From contig JAKTTT010000035.1 of the NCBI GenBank assembly GCA_030581615.1, positions 62,001 through 126,000 on the forward strand: a stretch of 64,000 nt of DNA, written 5' to 3'. Positions 19,866 to 30,800 of this stretch are shown here, one piece after another. A program made the translations under genes and the position numbers. The notes beneath the pieces were generated by a model, which saw only the letters and a program-made list of their open reading frames with translations, searched no databases and had not been told where the DNA came from. Source of the stretch: Alloascoidea africana (taxonomy: Eukaryota; Ascomycota; Alloascoideomycetes; Alloascoideales; Alloascoideaceae). Numbering within the stretch: the stretch's first letter is position 1; the number at the start of each line of letters is the position of its first letter.

Positions 19866-20082
19866 GGTAGTATGAGTAGAACTAAGTGGAAATAACAAAA
19901 AAATCGCTAGCTTTCAGGTCACCTGGGAATGAGGATCTTTTATACCGTCTTGGGATTTTTCGTACTAAGTGGTGGGTCTCGGTGGGAAACACTAAGTCCG
20001 ATCCCGTAGCCGTCCACTTAACTTTGTTTATCTTGTTCCTATTATTCTACATACACTACATGGCCCAAGAACCACCACTCCT

Positions 20083-21090
20083 CTAACGGTAGTTCTCGTA
20101 CAGGCTACCCAGCGTGGTTCGTGGTGTTGCGGTCGCGGGACCAAACATGATTGTTCCTTTTTGTCTGCGTTGCTGCTCCTGCTGGGCGCTCAAATTTCTT
20201 CTGGGCACCGGCTTTTCCATTCTCCCAGCTCCTCCGCCAGGGCTTTCAGACGTTGTCCACATACTTTCTTTGTGGACCGCTGTTGGTATAGGCTTTTGAA
20301 GCTTCACAGGTATTTCTTTAAACTCTGGCCGTCTTTCCTGGCTACGGTCAGGCGCACCGTGGTCTCGGTCTCGGTCTCGGTCTCGGTCGTCACCTTGAAA
20401 CTCCGAAGTCATGGCATTCGTTGATACTGAGGGCAGGGTCGGAACTTCAGAAATCTTTTGCTTCCCATGTTTCTTGCTCTGTTTGCTTGTAGCACCGGGA
20501 TTTATGTATGACGGAACTCTAGGGTCGATATGGTCCGTCTTCTCAGAGCCCGTACCCGAGTTTTCAACGAACGGGTTGGAAATATCACGTAAACTTATCC
20601 TTCGCTTCTTGTGGTGTCTTGCCTTGCCTTTTTTTGAGTTCCCGCCATTGCCTGTCCCTGCCGCTAGGTGCCCACTGAAGGGATTCTGGACGGTGCCTGA
20701 GGTTTGATCTTCTGAGCTGCTCAATGTGCTTTTATTGGCTCTGCTGTCCAAGTCGTAACTGTCTTCGTAATCGTCCTCAATACCTTTCTGTCCAAGCCTC
20801 TTCGTTTTCTGTTTTTTTTTCCACCAATGTATAAAGAATCCCGCACATACAAAAAGTACTATAAGAGCTATCGATATGCCAACTATTATCGGAACGGGTG
20901 AGGCCTTTGTCTCATTAATATCCTCTTGGGTATTTCCAGCTGATGATGACGAGGACGACGAAGGAGGTGTTGATTCTTTTGATACCGTGGTTCGCGTCGT
21001 GACAGCTGACGACAGCGTAATCGTGGTAAGAACCCCCACGGTTCTGACATTTCCTGCTATTGGGTTACTTCCATCTGTGGGGCTTTCCAT
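20083..21090 (-). CDS. Skg6/Tos2-like single-pass membrane protein
   Basis: A 335-residue protein with a Ser/Thr-rich N-terminal segment, one clear transmembrane helix at about 66-90 (PIIVGISIALIVLFVCAGF), then a basic stop-transfer KKKQKTKR followed by an acidic EDDYEDSYDLDS stretch and a long disordered tail. This arrangement (short exposed N-terminus without cleavable signal, TM, juxtamembrane KKK, EDDYD) is typical of the yeast Skg6/Tos2 group, which sits at bud neck and growth sites. An Asp-Arg run (DRDRDRD) comes from a CGGTCT hexamer repeat near 20365-20390. The C-terminus (KGTIMFGPATATPRTTLGSLYENYR) is well ordered in composition and may be a conserved motif. Shorter than S. cerevisiae Skg6/Tos2, so the assignment is by architecture only. 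Confidence 0.6.
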   Translation of the reverse strand: MESPTDGSNPIAGNVRTVGVLTTITLSSAVTTRTTVSKESTPPSSSSSSSAGNTQEDINETKASPVPIIVGISIALIVLFVCAGFFIHWWKKKQKTKRLGQKGIEDDYEDSYDLDSRANKSTLSSSEDQTSGTVQNPFSGHLAAGTGNGGNSKKGKARHHKKRRISLRDISNPFVENSGTGSEKTDHIDPRVPSYINPGATSKQSKKHGKQKISEVPTLPSVSTNAMTSEFQGDDRDRDRDRDHGAPDRSQERRPEFKEIPVKLQKPIPTAVHKESMWTTSESPGGGAGRMEKPVPRRNLSAQQEQQRRQKGTIMFGPATATPRTTLGSLYENYR

Positions 21091-21495
21091 TCCGGTTAGA
21101 GAAAATAAACCTATTTAGAAACAAATGTTGAAGGTGCACTGGCGCTGGGTCCTAGATAAAAACATTTGGAAATGAGTAGTAAGGCAACTTTGAGGATATT
21201 TGCAATACTAGCACATGGAATCACTTTTGTGAATCTGCTTTCAGTCCCTGCCATAAATAGAACTTTTTTTTATCTAGAGTTTTCTTTCCCAGAATGGTTG
21301 AGCAGAATTGGAAACAACTGTACATGTAATTACAATTGATACAAACGGGCAGAACAAGTAAAACAAAAAAGTGCATCTTTAGTATATCCACCTTAACTTA
21401 TCGAGTAAATCAAAAAAATAAATTAAAACACCAATTGATGAAAAATAGTATAGGATGTATCAGATCAATCGCCGTGTATGGGCGTAATCTTCAAC
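21091..21495. other. intergenic interval, no gene seen
   Basis: Upstream of the membrane-protein gene and downstream of GTR1, both on the minus strand. The content is AT-rich and I see no coding or RNA feature. Confidence 0.6.
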
Positions 21496-22674
21496 TCATC
21501 GACTAGCCTCGATTTTTTCAAATGATCGCCTGGCCACTCTGATGTTTGCCAAAACCAAATTCTCCTCATCTGCATTTTCTCCACTAAGATCATTGGGCAA
21601 AACAACCATAATGTACATGTTTGGAGTAAACACGTCGATATATACTGAACAAGTTGTTCCGTGAAGAACAAACGTCCGAAAGTGCCCACCCATTTTGCTA
21701 CAACTCTGTTTGTACGTTTTGATAATGTTGGATATCTTTTCAAACCTTTTGGGATCAAGGTTGTTTAAAGGTCCAAGACCATTGGATGCCAACTCCGTAT
21801 TCTGGCTCCCCTCAGCTTCTTCTGTGGAAGAGATCGCCAACGGTGGGATATTACTATCAGCAGAATCGCCATCAATTTTGCTCAAATCGTTGGAGACATG
21901 TGAAATCACTAGGAACGTTGTTTTTTCAAATAATATCACCTCTTGGGCTTCGGTAATTGATGCAAACTTTTGTAGATTCTTCTCAAAGAGCCCCATGTTT
22001 GGAATAAGTGAACAGACAATACTGGACCATGCTCTGTAAAGGCTCTCGTCCCATATCGAGGTGGCATATCCTGTAATTGCAAATCCAAACTGGCGGGCAC
22101 TTTCCTTCAACTTTTTCATCATTATCGAGAACAACTGCTCTCTTTTATCTACCTGTACCAGATCCATCTTGTGCAACAGGACGAATACCTTTGCCTTTGG
22201 AGAAAAGTCTTTCAGCTGTCTCAGGCCCCGTGTGAAAGTTTCAATATCCTTTATAACTTCCCGTGACTCGACATCAAAAACATGTATCAGAACTTGCACC
22301 ATTCTGAAAATATGATCTTTTTGTGTGGTAAAATAGTTGTCCATGAAAACATCTTGCCTTTGGCAATCAGATGGTTGTTAGCCCACTGCTGACAAAACAA
22401 CAAACATTATAGACATACCCTCCACAATCCCACAGATTCAGGGTCATGTTTCCCAGAAAACGAAGGTGAGAATGCTCCACATCCATAGTTGCAATCAACC
22501 GTCTTGTGTCGAACGCTGAGTAATTACTGAATATGATGCTTCTCATTGAGGATTTTCCTGATCCGCTTCGCCCCTATTATAACTGTTAGTGTGTATTCAG
22601 AAAAAAGAATGCGAAAAGGTCCCTTAACGACATACCATAAGGAGGAGCTTCTTACGAGAGGACACTCCTGCCAT
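21496..22674 (-). CDS. GTR1: Rag GTPase Gtr1, three exons
   Basis: Exons on the minus strand: 22674-22636, 22573-22419 and 22357-21496, 351 codons joined. Both introns are short (62 and 60 nt), with GTATGT donors and CACTAAC or GGCTAAC branch points. The protein starts [22 protein letters not shown], with the P-loop split across intron 1. It continues with [20 protein letters not shown] (switch region) and LHKMDLV (G4-type motif). The C-terminal roadblock-like region follows. Similarity to S. cerevisiae Gtr1 is high through the G domain. Gtr1 pairs with Gtr2 on the vacuole in the EGO complex and signals amino-acid status to TORC1. The gene is divergent from MED11. Confidence 0.95.
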
Positions 22675-22835
22675 ATTTAACTCTTGGTGACGATAACAAG
22701 CGAGAGTAGTGTGAGATGCAATGTAGAGATAGAGCACTCCCGGAAGTTTTGGTGCACATATTCCGGGATGAAGATACACCACCATAAACGAACAGAACAG
22801 GAGAGGACAGAACACAGCGGAAAGACAATACAAAG
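22675..22835. promoter_or_regulatory. 161-bp divergent promoter, GTR1/MED11
   Basis: Start codons of GTR1 (-) and MED11 (+) are separated by 161 bp, so the two genes must share a compact bidirectional promoter. I see no clear TATA box. Confidence 0.6.
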
Positions 22836-23372
22836 ATGAGCTTTGAAAACACCGAAACTAGCGTAGAGACCCAATTAGAAACAAGCTTATCCTCGGAGAA
22901 AAAACCAAATTCGATAATTCAGGAGCGACTAGACAAGTTAAATGAAATAGATGGCAAGATTGTCACTTTGTTATCCTTCGCTTCCAACAGTCTGAATCAT
23001 CTCGTTCAAGGCAAACTTTCGTCTGCTGCTTCTACCCAAGAGGACATTCAAAAACTAGGCAAGGCCAAAGAGGATTTTAAAGAAAATAACAAAAAGTTTT
23101 TTGAGACGCTGGAAGATGTAGCAACATCTTTGAGACGCGAAATACGGAAACTAGACCAAAGCATTGGAGGATCCATCTCTACTACTCAAACTGGCGAAAA
23201 CACCAAGAATAAAGGCGATATAATGTTACTGCCTGTTAATATAAACAAAAAGGCTGTTTGGGTTGGAAAACATAAGACAGATCAACAGCTTCAACATTTG
23301 AACGAGATGCTTGCGGACCACGGTCAAAAGTCCAAGACTCAAGAGGAAGACCAAGATGTGATCATGGACTAG
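22836..23372 (+). CDS. MED11: Mediator head subunit Med11
   Basis: A 178-residue protein. The region from about residue 28 (IQERLDKLNEIDGKIVTLLSFAS) and the later RREIRKLDQSIG and MLLPVNINKKA match the Med11 core, including the LLPxNxNKKA motif seen in S. cerevisiae Med11. Med11 pairs with Med22 in the head module of Mediator and helps RNA polymerase II pre-initiation. This version has about 30 extra N-terminal residues and a longer acidic C-terminus than the 131-residue S. cerevisiae protein. It is convergent with HFD1, with 155 bp between stops. Confidence 0.9.
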   Translation: MSFENTETSVETQLETSLSSEKKPNSIIQERLDKLNEIDGKIVTLLSFASNSLNHLVQGKLSSAASTQEDIQKLGKAKEDFKENNKKFFETLEDVATSLRREIRKLDQSIGGSISTTQTGENTKNKGDIMLLPVNINKKAVWVGKHKTDQQLQHLNEMLADHGQKSKTQEEDQDVIMD

Positions 23373-23527
23373 CACAATAGCTATCACTGCTACGCTTTTA
23401 TCGATACATTTTACCATATCAAGGTCGGAATTCATTATAATCTATAGCAATCCAAGGAGAATAATCACTGAAGTTAACCACTACTATTAATTCTGTAAAG
23501 AAAGTGTCGAGTGCAAACAACGAAAGC

Positions 23528-25099
23528 TTAGAGCTTCAAGAGCTTCTTCACGATTTCACTGTATCTCTTGCTAAAACGCAAGTATGCAAGTATACCGGCT
23601 ACAACAATGATCTTGGACAACGTATTTTTCCACTCGCAAGCATTAACAGGCCCAGTTCTTCCAAAAAAGGGTGTCAGGACCATATAATTATTGAACATGT
23701 TCACGATCCGCTCGCTGTAAGGAGGGTATCTTACAGACAGGATCTTTTCAACCCACATTGGCTGTCTCATCAGGACATGCCTATGGCTGAAAGTGATGAA
23801 TGATTGCTTTCCACGGTAGCTACCTATTCCCGAAACGCCAATGCCACCGAAAAGAGCTTGATGGACGCCCATATGAATCATAGTGTCGTTCACAACAACG
23901 CCACCTGCTCTGACGTGATCCCTGATATCTTTCTCCTCAGCTCTGTCCTGCGTGAAAATGTATAGTACTAATGGAGTATCAGCGGTATCGATGACGTCGT
24001 CCATAGCTGTGTCAAGAGAGTCATATGGAACAATTGGAATGATAGGGCCAAACAATTCTTCCTTCATCAACTCATCTTCAAAGGTAACATCTTTAACAAC
24101 CATTGGGGGGATGAATCTGGTGGTGGAATCAGCTGCCTCGAGTCCTCCATAAACAATCTCGCCGTCAGTGTCTTTCAAATGCTTTATGGTCCTCTCATAG
24201 GCCCTGTTGTGAATCATGTGGGTATAATCCTTAGACTGAGGAGTCAAATTGGGAAACAGGTCATCGAGCGCCTTCTTGAAGGCTTCGACCAATTTGTCTT
24301 GTAAAGATCGGTCCACGACGACATAATCTGGAGCAATACAGGTTTGACCCGCGTTGAGCATTCTGCCCCAAGCTACACGCTTTGCGATCGTATATAGATC
24401 ACTGCTGGCATTCTTTGTCACAAATACTGGACATTTTCCTCCCAATTCCAAAACAACTGGGGTGAGGGACTTTGCAGCAGCAGTATGGACAATTTTGCCG
24501 ACAGCGGGGCTTCCAGTGTACATGATCTTGTCAAATTTCTGTTGCAGGACGACGGTTGTCTCCTCCACGCCGCCATTTGTAACCTGGAAGATATCATGGT
24601 CTAGAGCCTCGTTGAGCATATCGGTAAGCAAGGCGGCGGTATGTGGAGAAACCTCGCTGGGCTTGAGCAGAACCGTGTTACCAGCAGCAATTGCACCCAC
24701 AACGGGCAAGATACTGATGAGAATAGGGTAGTTATACGCGGAAATGACAAGCACGACACCTAATGGACGCTTGGAAATGTGGGGCTTTGCAAGGGAATAT
24801 GGAAGGGCAGCGCCGTGGACTTTTTCATCCTGGGCCCACTCCTTGAGGTTCTTCATGATATAGTGAATCTCGTTCAGAACACCATTGATTTCCAGCAACG
24901 TGGTTTCTGCAGGCGCTCTGTAAAAGTCCTTGTACATGGACTCTTCAAGCGCTTTTCGGTTGTCCCTGAGGGCATAATAGATGTTTCTGATCTGTGCGAG
25001 CCTATAGTCAATGTCATAGGTCTTCTGGGTACGGAACGTCCTTCGAAGAAGCTTAACCTGGCTCGGGATAAGGTCAATGGGCGTGTATTGGAGAGACAT
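23528..25099 (-). CDS. HFD1: fatty aldehyde dehydrogenase (Hfd1 type, class 3 ALDH)
   Basis: A 523-residue NAD(P)-dependent aldehyde dehydrogenase. Visible motifs are PLGVVLVISAYNYP, the NAD-binding region GNTVLLKPSE, MYTGSPAVGK, ELGGK with general base Glu218, and GQTC with nucleophile Cys254. The C-terminus carries a hydrophobic anchor (IIVVAGILAYLRF, about residues 497-509) followed by basic residues, as in Hfd1, which is held in mitochondrial outer membrane or lipid droplets. Hfd1 oxidises long-chain fatty aldehydes such as hexadecenal from sphingolipid breakdown and takes part in making the 4-hydroxybenzoate precursor of coenzyme Q. No introns. Confidence 0.93.
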   Translation of the reverse strand: MSLQYTPIDLIPSQVKLLRRTFRTQKTYDIDYRLAQIRNIYYALRDNRKALEESMYKDFYRAPAETTLLEINGVLNEIHYIMKNLKEWAQDEKVHGAALPYSLAKPHISKRPLGVVLVISAYNYPILISILPVVGAIAAGNTVLLKPSEVSPHTAALLTDMLNEALDHDIFQVTNGGVEETTVVLQQKFDKIMYTGSPAVGKIVHTAAAKSLTPVVLELGGKCPVFVTKNASSDLYTIAKRVAWGRMLNAGQTCIAPDYVVVDRSLQDKLVEAFKKALDDLFPNLTPQSKDYTHMIHNRAYERTIKHLKDTDGEIVYGGLEAADSTTRFIPPMVVKDVTFEDELMKEELFGPIIPIVPYDSLDTAMDDVIDTADTPLVLYIFTQDRAEEKDIRDHVRAGGVVVNDTMIHMGVHQALFGGIGVSGIGSYRGKQSFITFSHRHVLMRQPMWVEKILSVRYPPYSERIVNMFNNYMVLTPFFGRTGPVNACEWKNTLSKIIVVAGILAYLRFSKRYSEIVKKLLKL

Positions 25100-25905
25100 T
25101 CTGTTTACTTGAGTGAGTTAATTGAGATTGAGAAGATGTTTAGTACTCAAGAATAACAGAAAGGAAAGGATGTGGGCGGAAGCTGTTCATTTTAAATCTT
25201 TGGGTTGAAGGGGAGTATTTCCAAACAATTGATCTAGTTTGGAAATATGCTGACAGCAGCAAATTCTTTACGCTTGTATACATTTGTATGCATTTATAGG
25301 GCCTTTTCTTTTTTTGGGGGTTTCTTGAGAATATCTTTTCTCTTTTAGATTTACTTGTGATTAGGCAACTTCTATTTCGTTTCGGCTCAATCGTTCATAT
25401 TCCCTATGATATAAAGAAATAGCCAAGAGGAATGATCCTCGCAGCAATGATCAATGGATAGAAGCTTTTTATTTTTCCTATATGCCTCTCAAATCTATGT
25501 AATTAAGGGACAATCTGCTGGCCATTCCTTTTTTCCCCTTCTGGGGGGGTTGTAATAACATGAGATGCAAAACTTAAGGCAAAAAAAAAAGATTTGTCTC
25601 CGCCTTGCTGAGCAGCATTAAAATCCCAGAATGCATATTTTAAGCCCTGCGAAATAATACACCGATCCAGATCTGAAACATCTGAAAATGAACAGATAAC
25701 TAGCGCAAAACCAAAAGAAGAGCTTTCACATTTCATCTGTCTCAGGCCGAGTGGCCAAAAGAGAAAAACTAAGCATCACACCCGATTTTCCCCTGCCGTT
25801 GCACGTGACTCTCCTCCACTAATCAATGTCGAGCCGAAATGGAAAGAAGGGCTCAGTTTTCCAGTCGCTGTTACTCGGAATAGACATTGAGCAATACTTT
25901 TAAAG
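25100..25905. other. divergent intergenic region, HFD1/BNA6
   Basis: 806 bp between two divergent ATGs. The BNA6-proximal part carries a CACGTGAC site (listed separately). A tRNA D-arm-like string at 25744-25760 is not supported by a T-arm. No gene is visible. Confidence 0.6.
25802..25809 (-). promoter_or_regulatory. Cbf1-type E-box
   Basis: CACGTGAC, read as GTCACGTG on the minus strand, fits the Cbf1 consensus RTCACRTG exactly. It is 97 bp upstream of the BNA6 ATG and may serve either divergent gene. Pho4 is an alternative reader of CACGTG. Confidence 0.4.
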
Positions 25906-26917
25906 ATGCCAAATTATCAGGACCTTCTTCCAGCTTCGGGTGCGTGGAAACAGGATGTGACAAATTGGCTTTCTGAAGACATCCCCTCTTTTGACTTTGG
26001 TGGATTTGTCGTCGGGGACAGTATAAAAGAAGCCACTCTTCTTTGCAAGCAAGAGGTATGCTTTGTGACCATTGTAACGGTATTCCCAATTCTCACTCTT
26101 GTGCCATGAATTAGGGTGTTCTTGCTGGTGTTCCTTTTGCCCAAGAAGTCTTTGACCAGTGCAAATTGACCGTAACTTGGAACTACAAAGAGGGAGAACA
26201 TCTTGATCCCGCGAAAATTGGCAAAAACGGTAAAGTTGCCGTAGCACATGTTAAAGGCCCGGTGAAGAACATTTTGATTGCCGAGAGAACTGCACTGAAT
26301 ATTTTGGCAAGAGCTTCTGGAATAGCTACTCAGTAGGTCTTGATTTTGACTTTTTAGCTGATCTGCACAGCGAACTAACGACCATTGGCAGGTCAAATAA
26401 GGTCATCTCTCTGGCAAGAAAGAGCGGATACCAGGGCATCATTGCGGGTACCAGGAAAACCACCCCGGGGCTACGACGGTTGGAGAAGTACGCGATGCTT
26501 GTTGGCGGTGTCGACACTCACCGATACGATTTGTCCTCAATGGTGATGCTCAAGGACAATCATGTGTGGGCTACGGGCTCGATCACAAAGGCCGTCCAAA
26601 ACGCGAGATCTGTGTGCGGTTTTGCCATGAAGATCGAGGTCGAATGCCAGTCCGAAGACGAAGCTAACGAGGCCATCGCGGCGGGTGCCGACGTGGTGAT
26701 GCTGGACAACTTTGTGGGAGAGGGACTAAAGGTAGCAGCCGCCAGTCTAAGACAAAAATGGGCCGGAAAACGCCAGTTTCTGATCGAATGTAGCGGTGGA
26801 CTGAGACTGGAGAACTTGGAGCAATACCTGTGCTCTGATGTCGACATTTACTCGACGTCTTCGATCCACCAGGGCACTGGCGTGGTAGACTTTAGCTTGA
26901 AGATAAACCGGGATTAA
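25906..26917 (+). CDS. BNA6: quinolinate phosphoribosyltransferase, three exons
   Basis: Exons 25906-26055, 26115-26332 and 26392-26917 join to 297 codons. Both introns are 59 nt; the second has donor GTAGGT and branch GAACTAACG. The protein converts quinolinate and PRPP to nicotinate mononucleotide in de novo NAD synthesis. Family motifs are [57 protein letters not shown] (substrate-binding Arg/Lys), [15 protein letters not shown], and the barrel-end strands DVVMLDNF and IECSGGL. Length equals the family norm (about 295). The next gene, APC10, starts only 67 bp after the stop on the same strand. Confidence 0.96.
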
Positions 26918-26984
26918 TTGTTGTGAGCCTTCTCTTCCTCTTCTTCTTTACATAGTATACATAGTAACGAGCACGACCAGTGCA

Positions 26985-27657
26985 ATGGCTCTCTTAAACG
27001 GTGGGGAGCTAGACAATCAACTACTTGACTCGGAATCGGCAAAGCTCTACACAAATTGTAAGTGAACCCTCAGTAGTCTTCTGGTGTCGTGTGTTTGTGT
27101 CTGGTGTGCCCGTGTCTGTGGAAGTACTAACACCGTGCACTTCTCTCTAGGCCTATCTCAACAAGAACTACTCACGCTGACCGAGATTGGAAACTTGGCC
27201 TCATGGTCCTGCTCCTCTTTCAAGCAAGATTGCGAAGTTTCAAAGATTCGCGATGATAACCCAGAAACGTTTTGGCAGTCTGATGGTTCCCAACCACACC
27301 ATATCACCATTCACTTTAGCAAGAGAGTGAGCATGGAGAGAATAGGGATTTTCTTAGATTATGATAGAGATGAGAGTTATACTCCACAGAAGATTGAATT
27401 GCTCGCTGGTACGGGAGCTCATGATTTACAAGAAGTTGCCAGTGTTCATATGGAACCCAATGGCTGGAACTTTATCAAGTTCGACACCTTTAGGAAAGAG
27501 TGAGTACTTTTAACTCCCGACAATACATTCGTCTAATCCTTTTGACTTTAGTGGACTGTTGAAAGCTTTTCTAGTCAGGTTAGCTGTCTCGGCAAACTAT
27601 CAAGATGGGAAAGATACACGAATACGCCAGATAAAAGTGTTTTCCCCAAAGAAGTGA
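26985..27657 (+). CDS. APC10: anaphase-promoting complex subunit Apc10/Doc1, three exons
   Basis: Exons 26985-27057, 27151-27499 and 27552-27657 join to 175 codons. Intron 1 (93 nt) has donor GTAAGT and a perfect TACTAAC branch point; intron 2 is 52 nt with GTGAGT. The protein is almost entirely a DOC domain: LTEIGNLASWSCSSFKQDCEV, DDNPETFWQSDGSQPHHITIHF, the central strands and the end DGKDTRIRQIKVFSP. Doc1 is a processivity and D-box co-receptor subunit of the APC/C ubiquitin ligase. At 175 residues it is shorter than S. cerevisiae Doc1 and ends two residues after the DOC domain, without an obvious C-terminal Ile-Arg tail. Confidence 0.92.
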
Positions 27658-27884
27658 GAACCATTTTCATTTTCGATGTCTGTCCCTAGCTAACAGCGGT
27701 ACCATAGTTATCCTTTCATAGCCTCGCATTCCTCTGACATTCAGTTTACTAGCATTAAAATGCTTTCAGAAACTACAATACGTTAGGGAAATCTACTACA
27801 AAATATCAATTAAAAAAATCTAATTCTCCCATGTATACATGTTCTGTAATGATATCGAAAGAATACAAAAACAATGAAAAAATA

Positions 27885-30800
27885 CTATATAGACGCTGAC
27901 TCTGAAAAGTATTGTCTTAGAACCAAAGAAAGAACGCCAGGCAATTCCCTGATATTTCTAACAATGACAAAAAATTTAAAAGGGAACGTGTCCAGGTACT
28001 TGCTGATCTTCAACTTTGCTGAGCCAGAGACAGGATCCATATCATAGCTTGCTTCATTCATATCTAGAATAGATTCGTTGTTATTTATTCCATCAATGAC
28101 GACAAACACGATCATAATTTTCTCTTCTAGAGCTTGCCTGACCAGTCTAGTAAGCGCAGCATGGTCTTCACAGATGCCATCCGACAAGATTACTTGTAGC
28201 TGCCATAAATCGCTAGCTGAACCTTCAGCCCTAGCCTCCCTGAACAGATTAATAGATGTCTTGATAAGATTCTTGACATCCGTCTTTGTATCTGAAAAGT
28301 CAAGCCAGCGGAGAACAGAGCCACCAGCTTCAGTTGAAAACTGCTTTTTGAAAGGATGAACCACCTTAACAGACTCCCCAAATCTCACAATAGATAGCTC
28401 TCCTGATTCCAATTGGGTTAATGCTTTTGAAACCAGAGTAATACTCTGGAATGCCAAATCTGAACATTTGGATTCAGACATTGATTTAGAATTGTCCACT
28501 GCGATCATAATCTGATACTGGCGTTTGCTTGGCTTTGTTCTTCTTAACCATATTTTATCTTTTCGGAAATCACTTGCAATGTAAGGAATAATGCGCTTCA
28601 TGTTTAACCGTTTTCCTGTTTTGTAATCGCCTCGGAGCTTTGTAGCAAGCGTTGGCTCTAAAATTAACCGAAGCTGCTCGCACAATCCCGACGCAAGCTC
28701 TTGAGTAGCCAAGTCGTATCTCTGCCAAAGAGTTCGTCCTTCTTCTGCCGATCGAACGGGCAAATCTTCAAAGCCTGGAACCGCTTTAAATTCTTCAATG
28801 ACTTCTTCTTCCTCTTCCTCATCACTATTTGTTTCTCGATCAATACCTGGGCCATCGTCGAAATCGGCAGTCTTCTTCTGTTCGCCAATGATGCCACCTC
28901 TTGTGTGACCATCAAATTCCCCAGCCTCTGTGATTTCCTCATCTGAAATATCCATCTCCTCTTTTTCCTCATCTAACTCATCCGCATTTGGACCTTGTCC
29001 TTGCTCATCAAGCGGTTCCTCCATCTCCTCATCGTCAACAATTTCTTTTGAATCGTCAATTTGCTGAACTTGGTCCTGAGAAGCGGAACCAAGAGCTTGC
29101 GTGTCAAAGTGGCTATTCTCTCCTTCAACATGTTCGAATTCATCTGGCCGAACATTGGCATCATTATTACTATTTTCATCTTTCTCATTTGCATCATTGA
29201 TCTCTTGGTTTTTGCGGTTATGATACTCCTTAAGAGCATCGCCCAGCTGCTTCAGCGATTGATTAGCTAAATCTCTAGCGGGATCAGATATAGGATCCTC
29301 CTCTTCTTTTTCTTGCTCTTTAGATTCCGCTGCACTGGCTCCTCCTCCACTGGAGTCGCCTATTTCTTGTTCCTCATGAACCTCATGATCAGCCCCGCTG
29401 CTTTGCTCTCCTGAAGCCTGTCTTAGTTCTGGATTATCATTGTTTTCATCCTCGGCATTATTAGCATCATCAGCACCATGTAGACCTTCGAGCTCAGCTT
29501 TTTGTGATTCATCATCCTGCGGTTTAGATTCGACCTGCTGCTCCATGTCTTCAGCACCTAAAGGTTCATCGTACTCTCCTTCATTCTGCTCTTCATTTTC
29601 AACAGCCTCTTCATCAATCTCGTCAGTGTTGTCTAGTTCCATCGGATCTTCATTTTCATTTGCTTTGTTTTCATCTTGGTTATCCTCCTCCGTTGTTTCT
29701 TCCTTTTCATCCTCGATTTTTTCAGCTTGCTCTTCACTTGGCATCTCCTCATCCATGCCGTCTTCCATTTCTTCCCCATCAAAATCATCATCTTTTTCTT
29801 CTGCATCGCTTTCATTATCTAAATCCATGTTTTCAGGCAAGTCAAGAGTATCTACTTCAGGAACAAATGGTTCGAGCGATTCCTTTTCTTGGTGTTGAAC
29901 ATCGTCCTCCTGCACGTCCAAACCTTCCCCGTCTTCATCATCGCTTCCATCGTCTTGATTCTCCGGATCCTCTTTATTTTCATCTGGGTTGTCAGAATTT
30001 TTCTGCTCCTTAGTAGGATTATCATCTCCTTCATCTTTACCAGTCATATCTTCTTGTGGCTTGCCGTTTTCTGGCATGTCATTCGAATCTTTTTCTTTGC
30101 TATCGTCTTTGGCCTCTTCATCCCACAACTTCTCATCAATCGCGTTAGGATCCAAACTGTCAATATCGTCTCGCTCTTCGTCTAATTCTTCATCATCGCC
30201 ATCTTTCTCGTCTTCGTCTCCACTATCGTCCTTTTCATCAGCGTCTTCAAGTTCGCCAGCCATGTCTCCCTCAATCTCAACAGCATCATCATCCTCATCA
30301 TTTTTTTCAGTATCATCTTTTTCCTCGTTGGGTTTTTGAGCTTCTTCTGATAAATCTTCATCATCTTCGACATCATTAGAAGCATTCTTCTCTCCAGCAC
30401 CATCGCCTAAACCGGTACCATCCTTTGTCATGTCACTATTGTCTTCATGTGACTTCTCCTCTGGCGTACAGAATCCAGTGGTAGAAAGGCCCAACAACAC
30501 TTTCCCCATTAAAAACAATGACTTTGTGTTGTTGAAGTAATTGACTTTCATTTTGTTCAGAATTGATAATACCAATGAGTAGTATTCATGGATGAGAGGG
30601 AGAGTAAACGTAACCATTGCAGCAAGAGATGGGGCCGTAGTTTCAGTGGTATCTACTCCTTTCAGAAGCTGCGCACATTGCAAAAGCTTGGAAATAATCT
30701 CCGATAAATGAAGATGCTTCCCATACTGAATGAACCTCTTTTGAGACGCAAAAAACCACTTGTCACTTTCCTCTTTTATATCCTCCGTGAGCTTACTTCT

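Noticed and set aside
19866-19898. Eleven extra N-terminal codons on the hydantoinase-family gene
   Set aside because: They begin at TTG, not ATG; the ATG at 19865 directly precedes the conserved phosphate-binding motif.
25744-25760. GGCCGAGTGGCC, like a tRNA-Ser/Leu D-arm
   Set aside because: No anticodon arm, T-arm or B box follows within a tRNA length.
29440-29898. Ser-rich plus-strand frame within MDN1
   Set aside because: Antisense shadow of the Asp/Glu-rich segment, where GAA/GAT codons read as TTC/ATC or TCT/TCA on the other strand.
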